Positions 40,491 to 47,326 of a stretch of 54,146 bases of DNA are shown here, one piece after another. Every line of letters begins with the position of its first letter. The first letter of the stretch is position 1. The position numbers and the translations under genes are program-made. Origin of the DNA: a virus; the IMG/VR virus record IMGVR_UViG_3300032309_001150, positions 1 to 54,146 of that record; one strand, 5' to 3'. The notes beneath the pieces were generated by a model that saw only the letters and a list, made by a program, of their open reading frames with translations, did no database searches and was not told where the DNA came from.

Positions 40491-40614
40491 GTGTTCCACA
40501 GTCTCCGGTGATATAGAGACATTCGATGGTGCAAGCCTCGGAGTAGGAATGGCCTTCACGGATTTTGTCGAGGATTTTGGTGGCTTCTTCATAGGTCAAC
40601 TCAATAAGGGCCAT
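40387..40614 (-). CDS. Small early protein overlapping its neighbour extensively
   Basis: A 75-residue protein from ATG 40614, chosen over ATG 40620 because GAGG sits 9 nt upstream. The first 30 residues look folded (ALIELTYEEATKILDKIREG). The rest, Asp/Glu/Gly-rich then basic, is shared in DNA with the nested gene 40308-40490 and may be a run-on. It begins inside the stop of the zinc-binding-like gene upstream. Confidence 0.6.
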   Translation of the reverse strand: MALIELTYEEATKILDKIREGHSYSEACTIECLYITGDCGTHAPVRSEGVDEEEGTEDWRGRVRQRAIMVGRSKA

Positions 40615-40843
40615 GATCATCGACCTCGGTGAACGGTTTGACAGGCGGGTGGTTGAACACCACCTTGCCGGGTATTTTGGTCAGGCCGTAGTCGGGCTCC
40701 TTTCCCCACGCATGCTCGGAACACTTGCGCCAGCCCATGTTGACCGACCACCGCTTGCCGCACCCAGCCACTTGGCACATCAGGGACTTGCCCTCGTTGG
40801 CATCCATGTCGAACTTGTCCAATTTTGGTTTTTCGAATGTCAT
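40601..40843 (-). CDS. Small zinc-finger-like early protein
   Basis: An 80-residue protein with C23-x4-C28 (MCQVAGCGKRW) and C41-x2-H44 (KCSEHAW), a likely single zinc site. It overlaps the replication-protein gene upstream by 4 nt and the next gene downstream by 14-20 nt. Close linkage to a replication protein suggests a DNA-related role, which is inference. Confidence 0.72.
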   Translation of the reverse strand: MTFEKPKLDKFDMDANEGKSLMCQVAGCGKRWSVNMGWRKCSEHAWGKEPDYGLTKIPGKVVFNHPPVKPFTEVDDHGPY

Positions 40844-41583
40844 TTGTTGTACTTCCCATCAATGATTTTTTGAAAATTGGTCGCGTTGACCACCCACTCC
40901 AGATCTGGAACCCACACCCGGCCCTTAGTTTCGAAGCCTTTTGCCAAGGTTGTGTCATCGGCAATGTAGGCAAAAAAGCTTTCCCACCACTTCAGACCGT
41001 CAGAAACGGTTCTATATCCATTTTTTGAAAAAGGTGAGGGTTTGGATGCCTGCACCCATCTTTGCCGCATATTGGCCTGTCTGGAGCCCTCCCAGACCCG
41101 TGGTTGTGGCAGGTGCGGGAGCTTGGCCAACCAAAGCTTCAAAATTTCTTGGTGCGGGCAGGTTGGAAACGCAGTTTCCGACAAAGAAGCTTTAGCTTCT
41201 TTAATTTGGTTATTGGTTATTGGTTCATGGTTATTGGTTGGTTGAACGTCCGTTGAACGGGCGTTGCTCCTGCGTTCAGCAGATGCTTTGCCAGCGCGGG
41301 ACGCTTGGTCAACTTTCGCCTTGTAATGCTGGATTTCGTTCAACACGCGATCGCACACCCAACCCTCGCCGTAGCGATTGAAAAACTCGGCCAGCACGTC
41401 GCTGACTACGGCGGCGTGGTCGCGCAAACGGATCAGCCTCGCAATTTCTGCGGCTTCAAGCGGCAATGGTTTTTCGTGGAGATAGCACCAATCGAGCATC
41501 CGGCGGTAGGCTAAATCTTCAATTGGATCGAGGTGCGCTGTGTGGGACTGGTAGTCGCCAATATTGAACTGGTAGTAGTGCAT
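40840..41583 (-). CDS. DUF1376-type replication protein
   Basis: A 247-residue protein. The N-terminal ~85 residues (YYQFNIGDYQSHTAHLDPIE, then DLAYRRMLDWCYLHEKPLP) are a DUF1376 domain, usual in phage replication initiation proteins. The middle is a Ser/Asn/Arg-rich linker with a repetitive NNHEPITNNQIKEAKASLSE stretch. The C-terminal region (~165-247) contains SDGLKWWESFFAYIADD and WVPDLEWVVN, as in primosome-type replication proteins. In the absence of a helicase or polymerase it probably recruits host replication proteins to a phage origin. The 114-nt region before it holds a promoter. Confidence 0.82.
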   Translation of the reverse strand: MHYYQFNIGDYQSHTAHLDPIEDLAYRRMLDWCYLHEKPLPLEAAEIARLIRLRDHAAVVSDVLAEFFNRYGEGWVCDRVLNEIQHYKAKVDQASRAGKASAERRSNARSTDVQPTNNHEPITNNQIKEAKASLSETAFPTCPHQEILKLWLAKLPHLPQPRVWEGSRQANMRQRWVQASKPSPFSKNGYRTVSDGLKWWESFFAYIADDTTLAKGFETKGRVWVPDLEWVVNATNFQKIIDGKYNK

Positions 41584-41681
41584 CGGAACCTTACTTCATT
41601 GGTCATCTTCACATGAGAAACCTCGGCAGGACGGTGAAGAATCGTCTTTTCGGGAGCTACCCTAGCCGTGTTTCGAACTAT

Positions 41682-41710
41682 ATCATAACGTAATACGCTA
41701 CGACTTGGTT
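41682..41710 (-). promoter_or_regulatory. GTCAACC-type promoter for the replication gene
   Basis: On the minus strand GTCAACCAA lies inside the 3' end of the upstream gene (AACCAA at 41710-41705), and TATGAT (41687-41682) follows after exactly 17 nt, with TATAGT overlapping just downstream. No full palindrome is present. The gap 41584-41697 contains nothing else I can identify. Confidence 0.6.
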
Positions 41711-42027
41711 GACTTGGGCCTGCCGCCCTTTTGGCCAACTTGGCGGTTGATTGACACCTGATGCAGGCGCTTCATCAGGTCGCGGTCGATCACATCGCTG
41801 TGCCATGAGTTGTCCTCGCTGTTGAGCTTGAAGAACATCATCAGGGCCTTGGTGACCACCTTCCAATCCATGCCGATTGCGTCTGCAATATCAGCTTGGT
41901 CATTGAACAACGGCTTCTCGTTCAGGTAGTACAGATCAACCATCCTGCGAAGCGCCAGATCCTCAAGATCACTTATGCCGTCGGTCTTGTCGTAGTGTTT
42001 TTCGATGTCAAATTTGTACCACCTCAC
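41698..42027 (-). CDS. Second, shorter DUF1376-type protein
   Basis: A 109-residue protein that is essentially only a DUF1376 domain: RWYKFDIEKHYDKTDGISDL, then DLALRRMVDLYYLNEKPLF, then a helical part ending in a basic tail (GQKGGRPKSTKS). It resembles the first ~90 residues of the 247-residue protein downstream (same LALRRM-x-D-x-x-Y pattern). It overlaps the regulator gene by 4 nt, so regulator and this protein are co-translated. It may be a competing or regulatory partner of the larger initiator. Confidence 0.8.
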   Translation of the reverse strand: MRWYKFDIEKHYDKTDGISDLEDLALRRMVDLYYLNEKPLFNDQADIADAIGMDWKVVTKALMMFFKLNSEDNSWHSDVIDRDLMKRLHQVSINRQVGQKGGRPKSTKS

Positions 42028-42233
42028 TTGACGCCTCCAAAAAGATCTGGCCGCAAATCGCGTCTTTTGATTTCACGCAATGTCAAACGCTCAATTTTAC
42101 AAGCCAACTCTGCCGAACACTGCACACGACCACTGATGACCAAAGAGAGCCAAGTGCGAGTGATACCTAGATTGCTTGCCATCATGGCTTTTGACCCTCT
42201 CGGTTTGTTTTTGAAATACTGTTCCCATGTCAT
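42024..42233 (-). CDS. Cro/YdaS-like DNA-binding regulator
   Basis: A 69-residue protein starting at ATG 42233 (AGGAG upstream). A helix-turn-helix lies at ~14-36 (KAMMASNLGITRTWLSLVIS) followed by a CKIERLTLREIKRRDLRPD end. That ending is the signature of Cro/YdaS-like phage regulators, in which the last part reads ...RRDLRPDLF. It is the first leftward gene from the divergent control region and its own promoter carries the palindromic element. It is the natural candidate to bind AACCGA-N-TCGGTT or TTTAACG-N3-CGTTAAA. Confidence 0.85.
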   Translation of the reverse strand: MTWEQYFKNKPRGSKAMMASNLGITRTWLSLVISGRVQCSAELACKIERLTLREIKRRDLRPDLFGGVK

Positions 42234-42258
42234 TATTTTTCTCCTATACTCCAAAATT

Positions 42259-42302
42259 ATTGTAACTCATGTCAACCGATTCGTTTAACGTCCCGTTAAA
42301 CA
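42259..42302. promoter_or_regulatory. Divergent early control region (operator copy D)
   Basis: AACCGATTCGTTT (42274-42286, one arm mismatch) overlaps the perfect inverted repeat TTTAACG-TCC-CGTTAAA (42284-42300). Leftward, a TACAAT (42264-42259) lies 9 nt beyond the first element. Rightward, TGTCAACCGA is followed after 17 nt by TAAACA (42297-42302). A direct repeat AAGCGAATCAT occurs at 42312-42322 and 42331-42341, the second covering the first rightward start codon. Confidence 0.7.
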
Positions 42303-42339
42303 TGGCACAATAAGCGAATCATTTTTTTGGAAGCGAATC

Positions 42340-42498
42340 ATGCACAACGACAAAGACCGCGAAGACGCAGAGCGCCTGCAACGGGCGTTGCTTGAGACAG
42401 AAAACGATTCCCCTACATGGTTATCCGACATTGCGGCGGTTGTTTTAATTTTGCTGTTTGTCGCTATTGGCTTTGTGCTGGCGGAGTTCATCAAATGA
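42340..42498 (+). CDS. Small membrane protein, first rightward early gene
   Basis: A 52-residue protein with a charged N-terminus (MHNDKDREDAERLQRALLET), then a membrane helix (~30-48, AAVVLILLFVAIGFVLAEF). Its stop overlaps the next start as ATGA. The direct repeat AAGCGAATCAT spans its start codon. No function can be inferred beyond membrane location. Confidence 0.7.
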   Translation: MHNDKDREDAERLQRALLETENDSPTWLSDIAAVVLILLFVAIGFVLAEFIK

Positions 42499-42686
42499 CC
42501 GACGACAAAGATTTAATCGAGCTTTGTGCCGACCGAATGCGCATGCTTGAGGAGGCCCTGCAACGGGCTGAGACAGGCGTCGCTACCCCCGAGGATTGGG
42601 TGTTTATTCGCATGGAATGCGGTATGCCCATGACTCATTTTTCAACTACAAAACTAGGAAAAAATCATGAGCTTGACAGCGTCTGA
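42495..42686 (+). CDS. Small acidic helical early protein
   Basis: A 63-residue soluble protein (TDDKDLIELCADRMRMLEEA, then TPEDWVFIRMECGM). It shares a LQRA segment and even the DNA CTGCAACGGGC with the preceding gene, a possible local duplication. It overlaps the ssDNA-binding-like gene by 20 nt; that gene's ribosome-binding site AGGAAAA lies inside its end. Function unknown. Confidence 0.7.
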   Translation: MTDDKDLIELCADRMRMLEEALQRAETGVATPEDWVFIRMECGMPMTHFSTTKLGKNHELDSV

Positions 42687-43320
42687 CAGCGGCGGTGGTG
42701 GAAGTTTCACCCCAGTTCCACCCGGTATGCACCTTGGGCGGTGCTACCGAATCATTGACCTTGGCACACAAGACACCGAATACAAGGGTGTCAAGGGCCA
42801 GCAACGTAAGGTGATGTTGCAATTTGAAGTGCACGGCGAAGACGACAGTGGTGCGCCATTGGCGACCTCCAAGGGTGAGCCAATGTCCATCAGCAAGAAC
42901 TACACCCTCAGTCTCAGCGAAAAGGCCACTCTACGGGGTGATTTGCAAGCTTGGCGAGGCCGCGCATTTACCCCGGATGAGTTGCGTGGGTTTGATCTTG
43001 AGAAGGTGCTTGGCGCTTGGGCCATGCTGGCAGTTGCCAAAAACATTGGACAGGACGGGAAAGAGTACACCAACATCATGAACATCAACCCTGTGCCCAA
43101 GGTGCTGAAGGACACACTGCCGATTGGGTACAACAAGTTGCACATGTTCTCCACCGCAAACCCTGACATGGAGTTGTTCGAGACTTTCAGCAACAGCCTC
43201 AAGGCCAAGATTGAAAAGTCCCCCGAGTGGCAAGACCGTGGAGCCTCAACTAAAGCCAAAGCCAAAGAACAAAAGGCTGTTTCGGGGTTTGACGACATGG
43301 ACGACGACATTCCGTTCTGA
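42667..43320 (+). CDS. Single-stranded-DNA-binding-like protein
   Basis: A 217-residue protein. Residues ~20-150 are beta-rich (PPGMHLGRCYRIIDLGTQDT, KVMLQFEVHGEDDSG, AMLAVAKNIGQDGKEYTNIM). The C-terminus ends in an acidic tail FDDMDDDIPF, the hallmark tip of SSB proteins that binds partner proteins. A recombination exonuclease follows two genes later, a frequent pairing with ssDNA-binding or annealing proteins. It is longer than classic SSB and the OB-fold is inferred rather than shown. Confidence 0.75.
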   Translation: MSLTASDSGGGGSFTPVPPGMHLGRCYRIIDLGTQDTEYKGVKGQQRKVMLQFEVHGEDDSGAPLATSKGEPMSISKNYTLSLSEKATLRGDLQAWRGRAFTPDELRGFDLEKVLGAWAMLAVAKNIGQDGKEYTNIMNINPVPKVLKDTLPIGYNKLHMFSTANPDMELFETFSNSLKAKIEKSPEWQDRGASTKAKAKEQKAVSGFDDMDDDIPF

Positions 43321-43322
43321 TT

Positions 43323-43679
43323 ATGAAACACCCTTACGACATCTTCACTTTGGATTTGTTTGGACGGTTTTTTGGCACAACCAAGAAAAAAATGGTGCGC
43401 CGAAAAGATCCAGACACCAGTCACAAAGCCGCCGAAAAGGTGGACTCTGCATCTCTGGAGCGCATGGTTTATGAGGTCATTGCGCAATTTCCAAATGGGT
43501 GCATATCTGATGACGTTGTGATGGCGTTGCCGGGCTACGGGGTGCAGACCCTTACGCCTCGGTTTTCGCCCTTACTCAAGAAGGGTTTCATTGTCGACAC
43601 TGGCGAACGCCGTACTGGCAAAGCAGGAAGACAACAGCGCGTAATGAAAGTAATTAAATCAGTAAAGGAACAGGCATGA
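43323..43679 (+). CDS. Winged-helix-type early DNA-binding protein
   Basis: A 118-residue protein. From residue 24 (MVRRKDPDTSHKAAEKVD) it matches a phage family with a winged-helix core: LERMVYEVIAQFPNGCISDD, then TLTPRFSPLLKKGFI and ERRTGKAGRQQRV. Either ATG 43323 or ATG 43392 could be the start; the family usually begins at the latter. It probably binds DNA and may regulate or help replication. It overlaps the next gene as ATGA. Confidence 0.75.
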   Translation: MKHPYDIFTLDLFGRFFGTTKKKMVRRKDPDTSHKAAEKVDSASLERMVYEVIAQFPNGCISDDVVMALPGYGVQTLTPRFSPLLKKGFIVDTGERRTGKAGRQQRVMKVIKSVKEQA

Positions 43680-44032
43680 CAAACATTGAACAAAAAACAT
43701 TGGACAAGGCAGTTACTCTTTTGAACGCTTTGAAGATTCAATTTCACATCGTTGACCGTGACGGAAAGAAGCACGGAAACATGCAGGTTGCGCCCCCAAA
43801 AAAAACTCGAAAACCATCAATGTATAAGCATGGCGAACGAACCGAATACATTACCAAGCATTTGAAGGGTATGGAGGTTGGTGATGTTAAAGTTGTCCCC
43901 TTTGGCGACTACCCTCCAGAGATGTTGACGTCTAACGTGTCAAGTTGGTGTTGCAACAGGCTTGGCGCTGGCGGAGCGGAAGTTACGGCCAATAAAGAGG
44001 CAAAACGCATTGAAGTTTTGCGCACCAAGTAA
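43676..44032 (+). CDS. Small basic early protein
   Basis: A 118-residue protein with a helical N-terminus, a Lys/Pro-rich linker (QVAPPKKTRKPSMYKHGERT) and a C-terminal globular part (GDVKVVPFGDYPPEMLTSNV, then SWCCNRLG). AAAGGAA precedes its ATG, which overlaps the upstream stop. The C-terminal part, with a basic residue-rich turn and Asn-Arg-Leu-Gly, looks like a small DNA-binding module, but I recognise no family. Confidence 0.68.
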   Translation: MTNIEQKTLDKAVTLLNALKIQFHIVDRDGKKHGNMQVAPPKKTRKPSMYKHGERTEYITKHLKGMEVGDVKVVPFGDYPPEMLTSNVSSWCCNRLGAGGAEVTANKEAKRIEVLRTK

Positions 44033-44039
44033 GGACCCC

Positions 44040-44816
44040 ATGACTATTGAAGCTAAAGAGCCACGCGCCAGCGAATCAAACCATTGGTACACCCGCGAGG
44101 GTGTGCCTATGTACACCGTGGAGTCCCTGAAGGGCGGCCAACGCAATACCACCTTGCGGGATGCCCGTAAGCTAAACCTTGTCCCCAGCGTCACCACGGT
44201 GCTAAATGTGGCCGCCAAGCCTGCATTGACGCAGTGGCTGTTGAATCAGGTGCTGTTGGCCGCGTTGACGCTTCCTCGGCGCGACTTGGAGCCAGAGGAT
44301 CAATACATTGCGCGGATTTTGGACGACAGCAAAGAGCAGGGTCGATCTGCCGCCGACGCTGGTACAGACATTCATGCGTCAATCCAAGGGTTTTATGAGG
44401 GCAAGACCCTGCTTGACGAGACGCACCGCGAACACGTTACTGGCTGTGATGTGCGTTTGCATGAGGCGTTTGGGCTTCAGTCTTGGGTGGCCGAAAAGGC
44501 TTTCTCCCACGAGCTTGGCTTTGGTGGCAAGTGTGACCTGCACTGTGTTGAAGGCGATGGCATCGTGGCCGACATCAAGACCAAGGAGTTTGACGACCCT
44601 AAAAAGGTAGAGGGCTACGACGAGCATTTGATGCAGTTGTCAGCCTACCGCGTTGGCCTTGGCATTCCAAATGCGCGGTGCGCAAACGTGTTTGTCAGCC
44701 GTAGTGTCAAGGGGCTGGTGGTGGTCAAAGAATGGAGCCAAGAGGATCTGGCGCGGGGCTGGGACATGTTCCAGCACCTGCTGGCCTTCTGGCAGTTAAA
44801 AAACAAACATAAGTAA
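44040..44816 (+). CDS. PD-(D/E)XK exonuclease (Cas4/RecB-like)
   Basis: A 258-residue nuclease; start ATG 44040 chosen because it follows AAGGACCCC and the frame's earlier ATG (43962) lies in the preceding gene. The active site is complete: H112 in GTDIHASI, D166 in GGKCDLH, D178-x-K180 in IVADIKTKEF, and the QLSAY motif (199-203). This is the layout of RecB/Cas4-type exonucleases used for phage recombination or replication end processing. With the ssDNA-binding-like protein it could form a recombination pair. Confidence 0.88.
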   Translation: MTIEAKEPRASESNHWYTREGVPMYTVESLKGGQRNTTLRDARKLNLVPSVTTVLNVAAKPALTQWLLNQVLLAALTLPRRDLEPEDQYIARILDDSKEQGRSAADAGTDIHASIQGFYEGKTLLDETHREHVTGCDVRLHEAFGLQSWVAEKAFSHELGFGGKCDLHCVEGDGIVADIKTKEFDDPKKVEGYDEHLMQLSAYRVGLGIPNARCANVFVSRSVKGLVVVKEWSQEDLARGWDMFQHLLAFWQLKNKHK

Positions 44817-44821
44817 TTAAA

Positions 44822-45061
44822 ATGTTAACAGAAAGCAAAATCCGAGAAATATTTTTTCATAGTGGCCACCCCCGACCGGGGGCTGTATTGGCGATGGACA
44901 TTGACTACGTTCAGTTTGCTGAAAATGTAGAGAAGGTGGTTGAGTACGAAAAGGCGGAGGCCGCCTATCGCGATGTCATCTCCGAAGCAAAGAGACTCAA
45001 TGAAAATATTGGGCGCGAGTTGGAGGAGTGGGCCAAAGAAAGATTGAAAAAATATTCTTAA
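44822..45061 (+). CDS. Small helical early protein
   Basis: A 79-residue protein. It opens with LTESKIREIFFHSGHPRPG, continues with DIDYVQFAENVEKVVEYEKA and ends as a charged helix. The first part resembles short phage proteins that begin with a helix and then a His-Pro turn. It ends just before the palindromic promoter at 45069. The ribosome-binding site is weak. Confidence 0.68.
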   Translation: MLTESKIREIFFHSGHPRPGAVLAMDIDYVQFAENVEKVVEYEKAEAAYRDVISEAKRLNENIGRELEEWAKERLKKYS

Positions 45062-45068
45062 CCCTGTC

Positions 45069-45111
45069 AACCGATTCGGTTCCTAGCGCGTTATAGTATG
45101 GTCTTAGGACA
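45069..45111 (+). promoter_or_regulatory. Promoter with perfect palindromic operator (copy A)
   Basis: TGTCAACCGATTCGGTT with perfect AACCGA-T-TCGGTT (45069-45081), 10 nt, TATAGT (45092-45097), then GGTCTTAGGACA (45100-45111), then the leader AACAGCGAAGGA (45119-45130). It is the same order and spacing as copies B and C, but on the plus strand about 8-9 kb away. Confidence 0.8.
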
Positions 45112-45136
45112 TTTTATCAACAGCGAAGGAATTGAA

Positions 45137-45403
45137 ATGAGAGCAATTATCAAATCGGCACTGAAGATTCACGAGTTGGCTTACGACTTGGAAAACATTG
45201 CATTGGATGACAAGAAGAAAGTCGAGGACTACACCGACTCAGAAATCTTGCACGAAGCAAAGCACGTTCTTGGTTTGTTCCTAGACGAAACCAACCCTCA
45301 CTGGAACAACGAAGACTTGCGTGGTGAGAATGGGCCAGAGCGACAACTGTGGGCGCGTGGCGAAGTCCGCAAACTGAATGCTTTTATTAAAAAGTACAAC
45401 TAA
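45137..45403 (+). CDS. Small early protein under the palindromic promoter
   Basis: An 88-residue acidic helical protein starting at ATG 45137, fixed by the AACAGCGAAGGA leader 6 nt upstream; an earlier ATG at 45098 would lie within the promoter itself. It contains ALKIHELAYDLENIALDDKK and SEILHEAKHVLGLFLDETNP. It is the only plus-strand member of the leader family. Being a single-gene unit with its own promoter and terminator suggests separate timing or dose. Function unknown. Confidence 0.75.
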   Translation: MRAIIKSALKIHELAYDLENIALDDKKKVEDYTDSEILHEAKHVLGLFLDETNPHWNNEDLRGENGPERQLWARGEVRKLNAFIKKYN

Positions 45404-45427
45404 AAAAAAGCCCCACCGAAGTGGGGC
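45402..45427 (-). terminator. Terminator at the end of the leftward late region (convergent with early genes)
   Basis: GCCCCAC-TTCG-GTGGGGC (45427-45410) on the minus strand is followed by eight T residues. It lies 18 nt past the stop of the transglycosylase protein and ends the leftward late transcript. The A tract lies next to the plus-strand stop codon, so its effect on the plus strand is less clear (no T tract after the stem there). Confidence 0.9.
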
Positions 45428-45445
45428 GAAGGAGCAGGCAACTGC

Positions 45446-47326
45446 TTACCCATGATACCGCCCGTAGGCATCCTTCGTGATTCCGCTTACGGGCGGCTTG
45501 TTATTTGATGACACCCTGTTCAGACCCCCCGCCGTTGCTTGTGGCGCAGGCGTTGGTTTAGGTGCTTGGGCACGCTTCTTGGCGTAGTCTGATTGCAAGT
45601 AGGCATCCACCACCGCCACGGCCAACCCGCCAGTGATGCCAATCCCCTTCAGGGCGGCTGTAATTGGGGTGGCAGGGGGCAACATAGCCAAGACACCCGC
45701 GAGAGCCTCCACGCCCGATAGAACGGCTCCTGATCGGTCGCCACTATTCCAGCGCTCTGATGCCTCGTTGACAGCCAGCGGTACGGCGGCTCCAGACAGT
45801 GTACCAAGGGTCTTGCCCGCTACCTTGCCCGCAAACACGCCCACCTTACCAAACCCCGTTGGGGCTTTTGCTCTGGCGCGTTCCAGCGCCTCTTGGGCGG
45901 CTTGGGTTGCGCCCTCAGCGTTGGTGATGCTTTCCGACGCTCTAGCGGCGTTTCTAAGCCTGTTCTTTTCGGACGCCTCCAGCAAACGCTGTTGTGCGGC
46001 CAGTTCATCCTGTGCGGCTTGAGCCTTTTGCTGGGCGTACAGGGCGTTGCGCTGGGCGCGTTGTTCGTCGGCAAGGCGTTGGACTTCGCGCTCCTTGGCA
46101 AGGTCTGATGGCAGGGCGAGTTGACCGGGGGCGGGTTCTGTCAGCCTGTAGTTGGACAGGCCCATGCCCGCCAGCTTTTGCTTGGCCGCTGTGTTCTGGT
46201 TAATGATCGCTTGGCCACCCTTCGGGTTGTTGGCCCGCATGTTCTCGGCCTCCATGCGTTGGGCCAAAGGTACGTCATCGCCACCCATAGAAGCCGTCCA
46301 CTTTTGCGCACCGCTCATCTCTGGCGGTTTGAACTTGGCAACCTCCGCATTGGTCTGCTCAATCAAGCGCCGCATCTGCTGGAACTTGGCCTCGCGGGCT
46401 TTTACCTGATCCAGAATCTCTCGCTGGGTTTGCTCAAGGGCGCTGGACGTCTTGGTGGCGGCTCCTCTGGCAATGCCCTCTTGGGTTTTGGCGGCCTTGA
46501 ATGCCTCTTGCGCGTCTTGGAACTTGTTGGTCTGTCTGTCCAGCGTGTCTTTGCCGTACTTGCCAAGCAAAGCGCCAGCGGTCGCACCAGAAGCCACTGC
46601 ACCAGCCAATTCAGGGTTTTCGTTGATCTTGCCAGCGGCGTCTGCAACCGCGCCCATAGCCCTGTCGCCAAGGCTTGGTTCAGCAGGTGGTTGGCCACCT
46701 TGCTCTGTTTCGGTTGCGTCGGGTTGACTCATCACGTCACCGGGATCAATTTCGCCAAACGGCGATGGTGCTTCTTGCGGCGCTTGTTGCGGCGCTTGTT
46801 GCGGCACATCCGATCTGTTGATGAGAGTTTCGCCTTCAAAAACAGGAATCTCGCCAAACTGATTGGGCTGGTCGCTGACTGGTTGCAAGTATCCCGGCGC
46901 ATCGGTGTTTCGAATAGCGTCAATTTTTTCTAAGTAGTTGCGCGTTTCGGGGCGTAGCATCGAAAAGTCTTCGCCCTTTTCCACAAATTGTCTGGCTCGT
47001 TCTGTCCTACCGTTGTAAGCGGCCAAAGCGGCGCGAGTATTTCCGTTAAACTTGTCCAAGTTGTCGCGCAATATCTTGATGCCAGCCTCAATGTTTTTTT
47101 CGGTGTCGTGCAATTCTCTGGTTTCGTACCCGTAAGCCTTGCCCGTTGTTGGCATGACCTGCATGGGGCCAATTGCGCCAGCGCTTGAAAGGCCCTTGGG
47201 TTTGAAGCCGTTCTCAGTCCACGCCACTGCAAGCGCCAACTCGGGGTCGATGTTGGCTTCGCGGGCTTTTTCCGCGACCATTTGGGCAACCTTTATTTGC
47301 TGTTCGCTCAGTTTGCCAAAGTCCAT
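45446..47326 (-). CDS. Internal virion protein with N-terminal lytic transglycosylase
   Basis: A 626-residue protein. Residues ~10-140 form a soluble lytic transglycosylase domain: catalytic E38 in AVAWTENGFKP, SSAGAIGPMQVMPTTGKAYG (~47-67) and AALAAYNGRTERA. The rest is Ala/Gln/Glu/Lys-rich helix (~260-480, coiled coil), then a hydrophobic Gly/Ala-rich region (~485-580). This matches ejected proteins such as T7 gp16, which cut peptidoglycan and extend the tail through the envelope. It is the last gene of the late transcript. Confidence 0.85.
   Translation of the reverse strand: MDFGKLSEQQIKVAQMVAEKAREANIDPELALAVAWTENGFKPKGLSSAGAIGPMQVMPTTGKAYGYETRELHDTEKNIEAGIKILRDNLDKFNGNTRAALAAYNGRTERARQFVEKGEDFSMLRPETRNYLEKIDAIRNTDAPGYLQPVSDQPNQFGEIPVFEGETLINRSDVPQQAPQQAPQEAPSPFGEIDPGDVMSQPDATETEQGGQPPAEPSLGDRAMGAVADAAGKINENPELAGAVASGATAGALLGKYGKDTLDRQTNKFQDAQEAFKAAKTQEGIARGAATKTSSALEQTQREILDQVKAREAKFQQMRRLIEQTNAEVAKFKPPEMSGAQKWTASMGGDDVPLAQRMEAENMRANNPKGGQAIINQNTAAKQKLAGMGLSNYRLTEPAPGQLALPSDLAKEREVQRLADEQRAQRNALYAQQKAQAAQDELAAQQRLLEASEKNRLRNAARASESITNAEGATQAAQEALERARAKAPTGFGKVGVFAGKVAGKTLGTLSGAAVPLAVNEASERWNSGDRSGAVLSGVEALAGVLAMLPPATPITAALKGIGITGGLAVAVVDAYLQSDYAKKRAQAPKPTPAPQATAGGLNRVSSNNKPPVSGITKDAYGRYHG

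Noticed and set aside
41511-41738. 75-residue ORF across the promoter gap before the replication gene
   Set aside because: It spans the end of one gene and the start of the next plus the promoter; composition is not protein-like and there is no ribosome-binding site.
46121-46933. 270-residue plus-strand ORF
   Set aside because: It lies wholly antisense to the transglycosylase internal protein and has no protein-like features or start signals.
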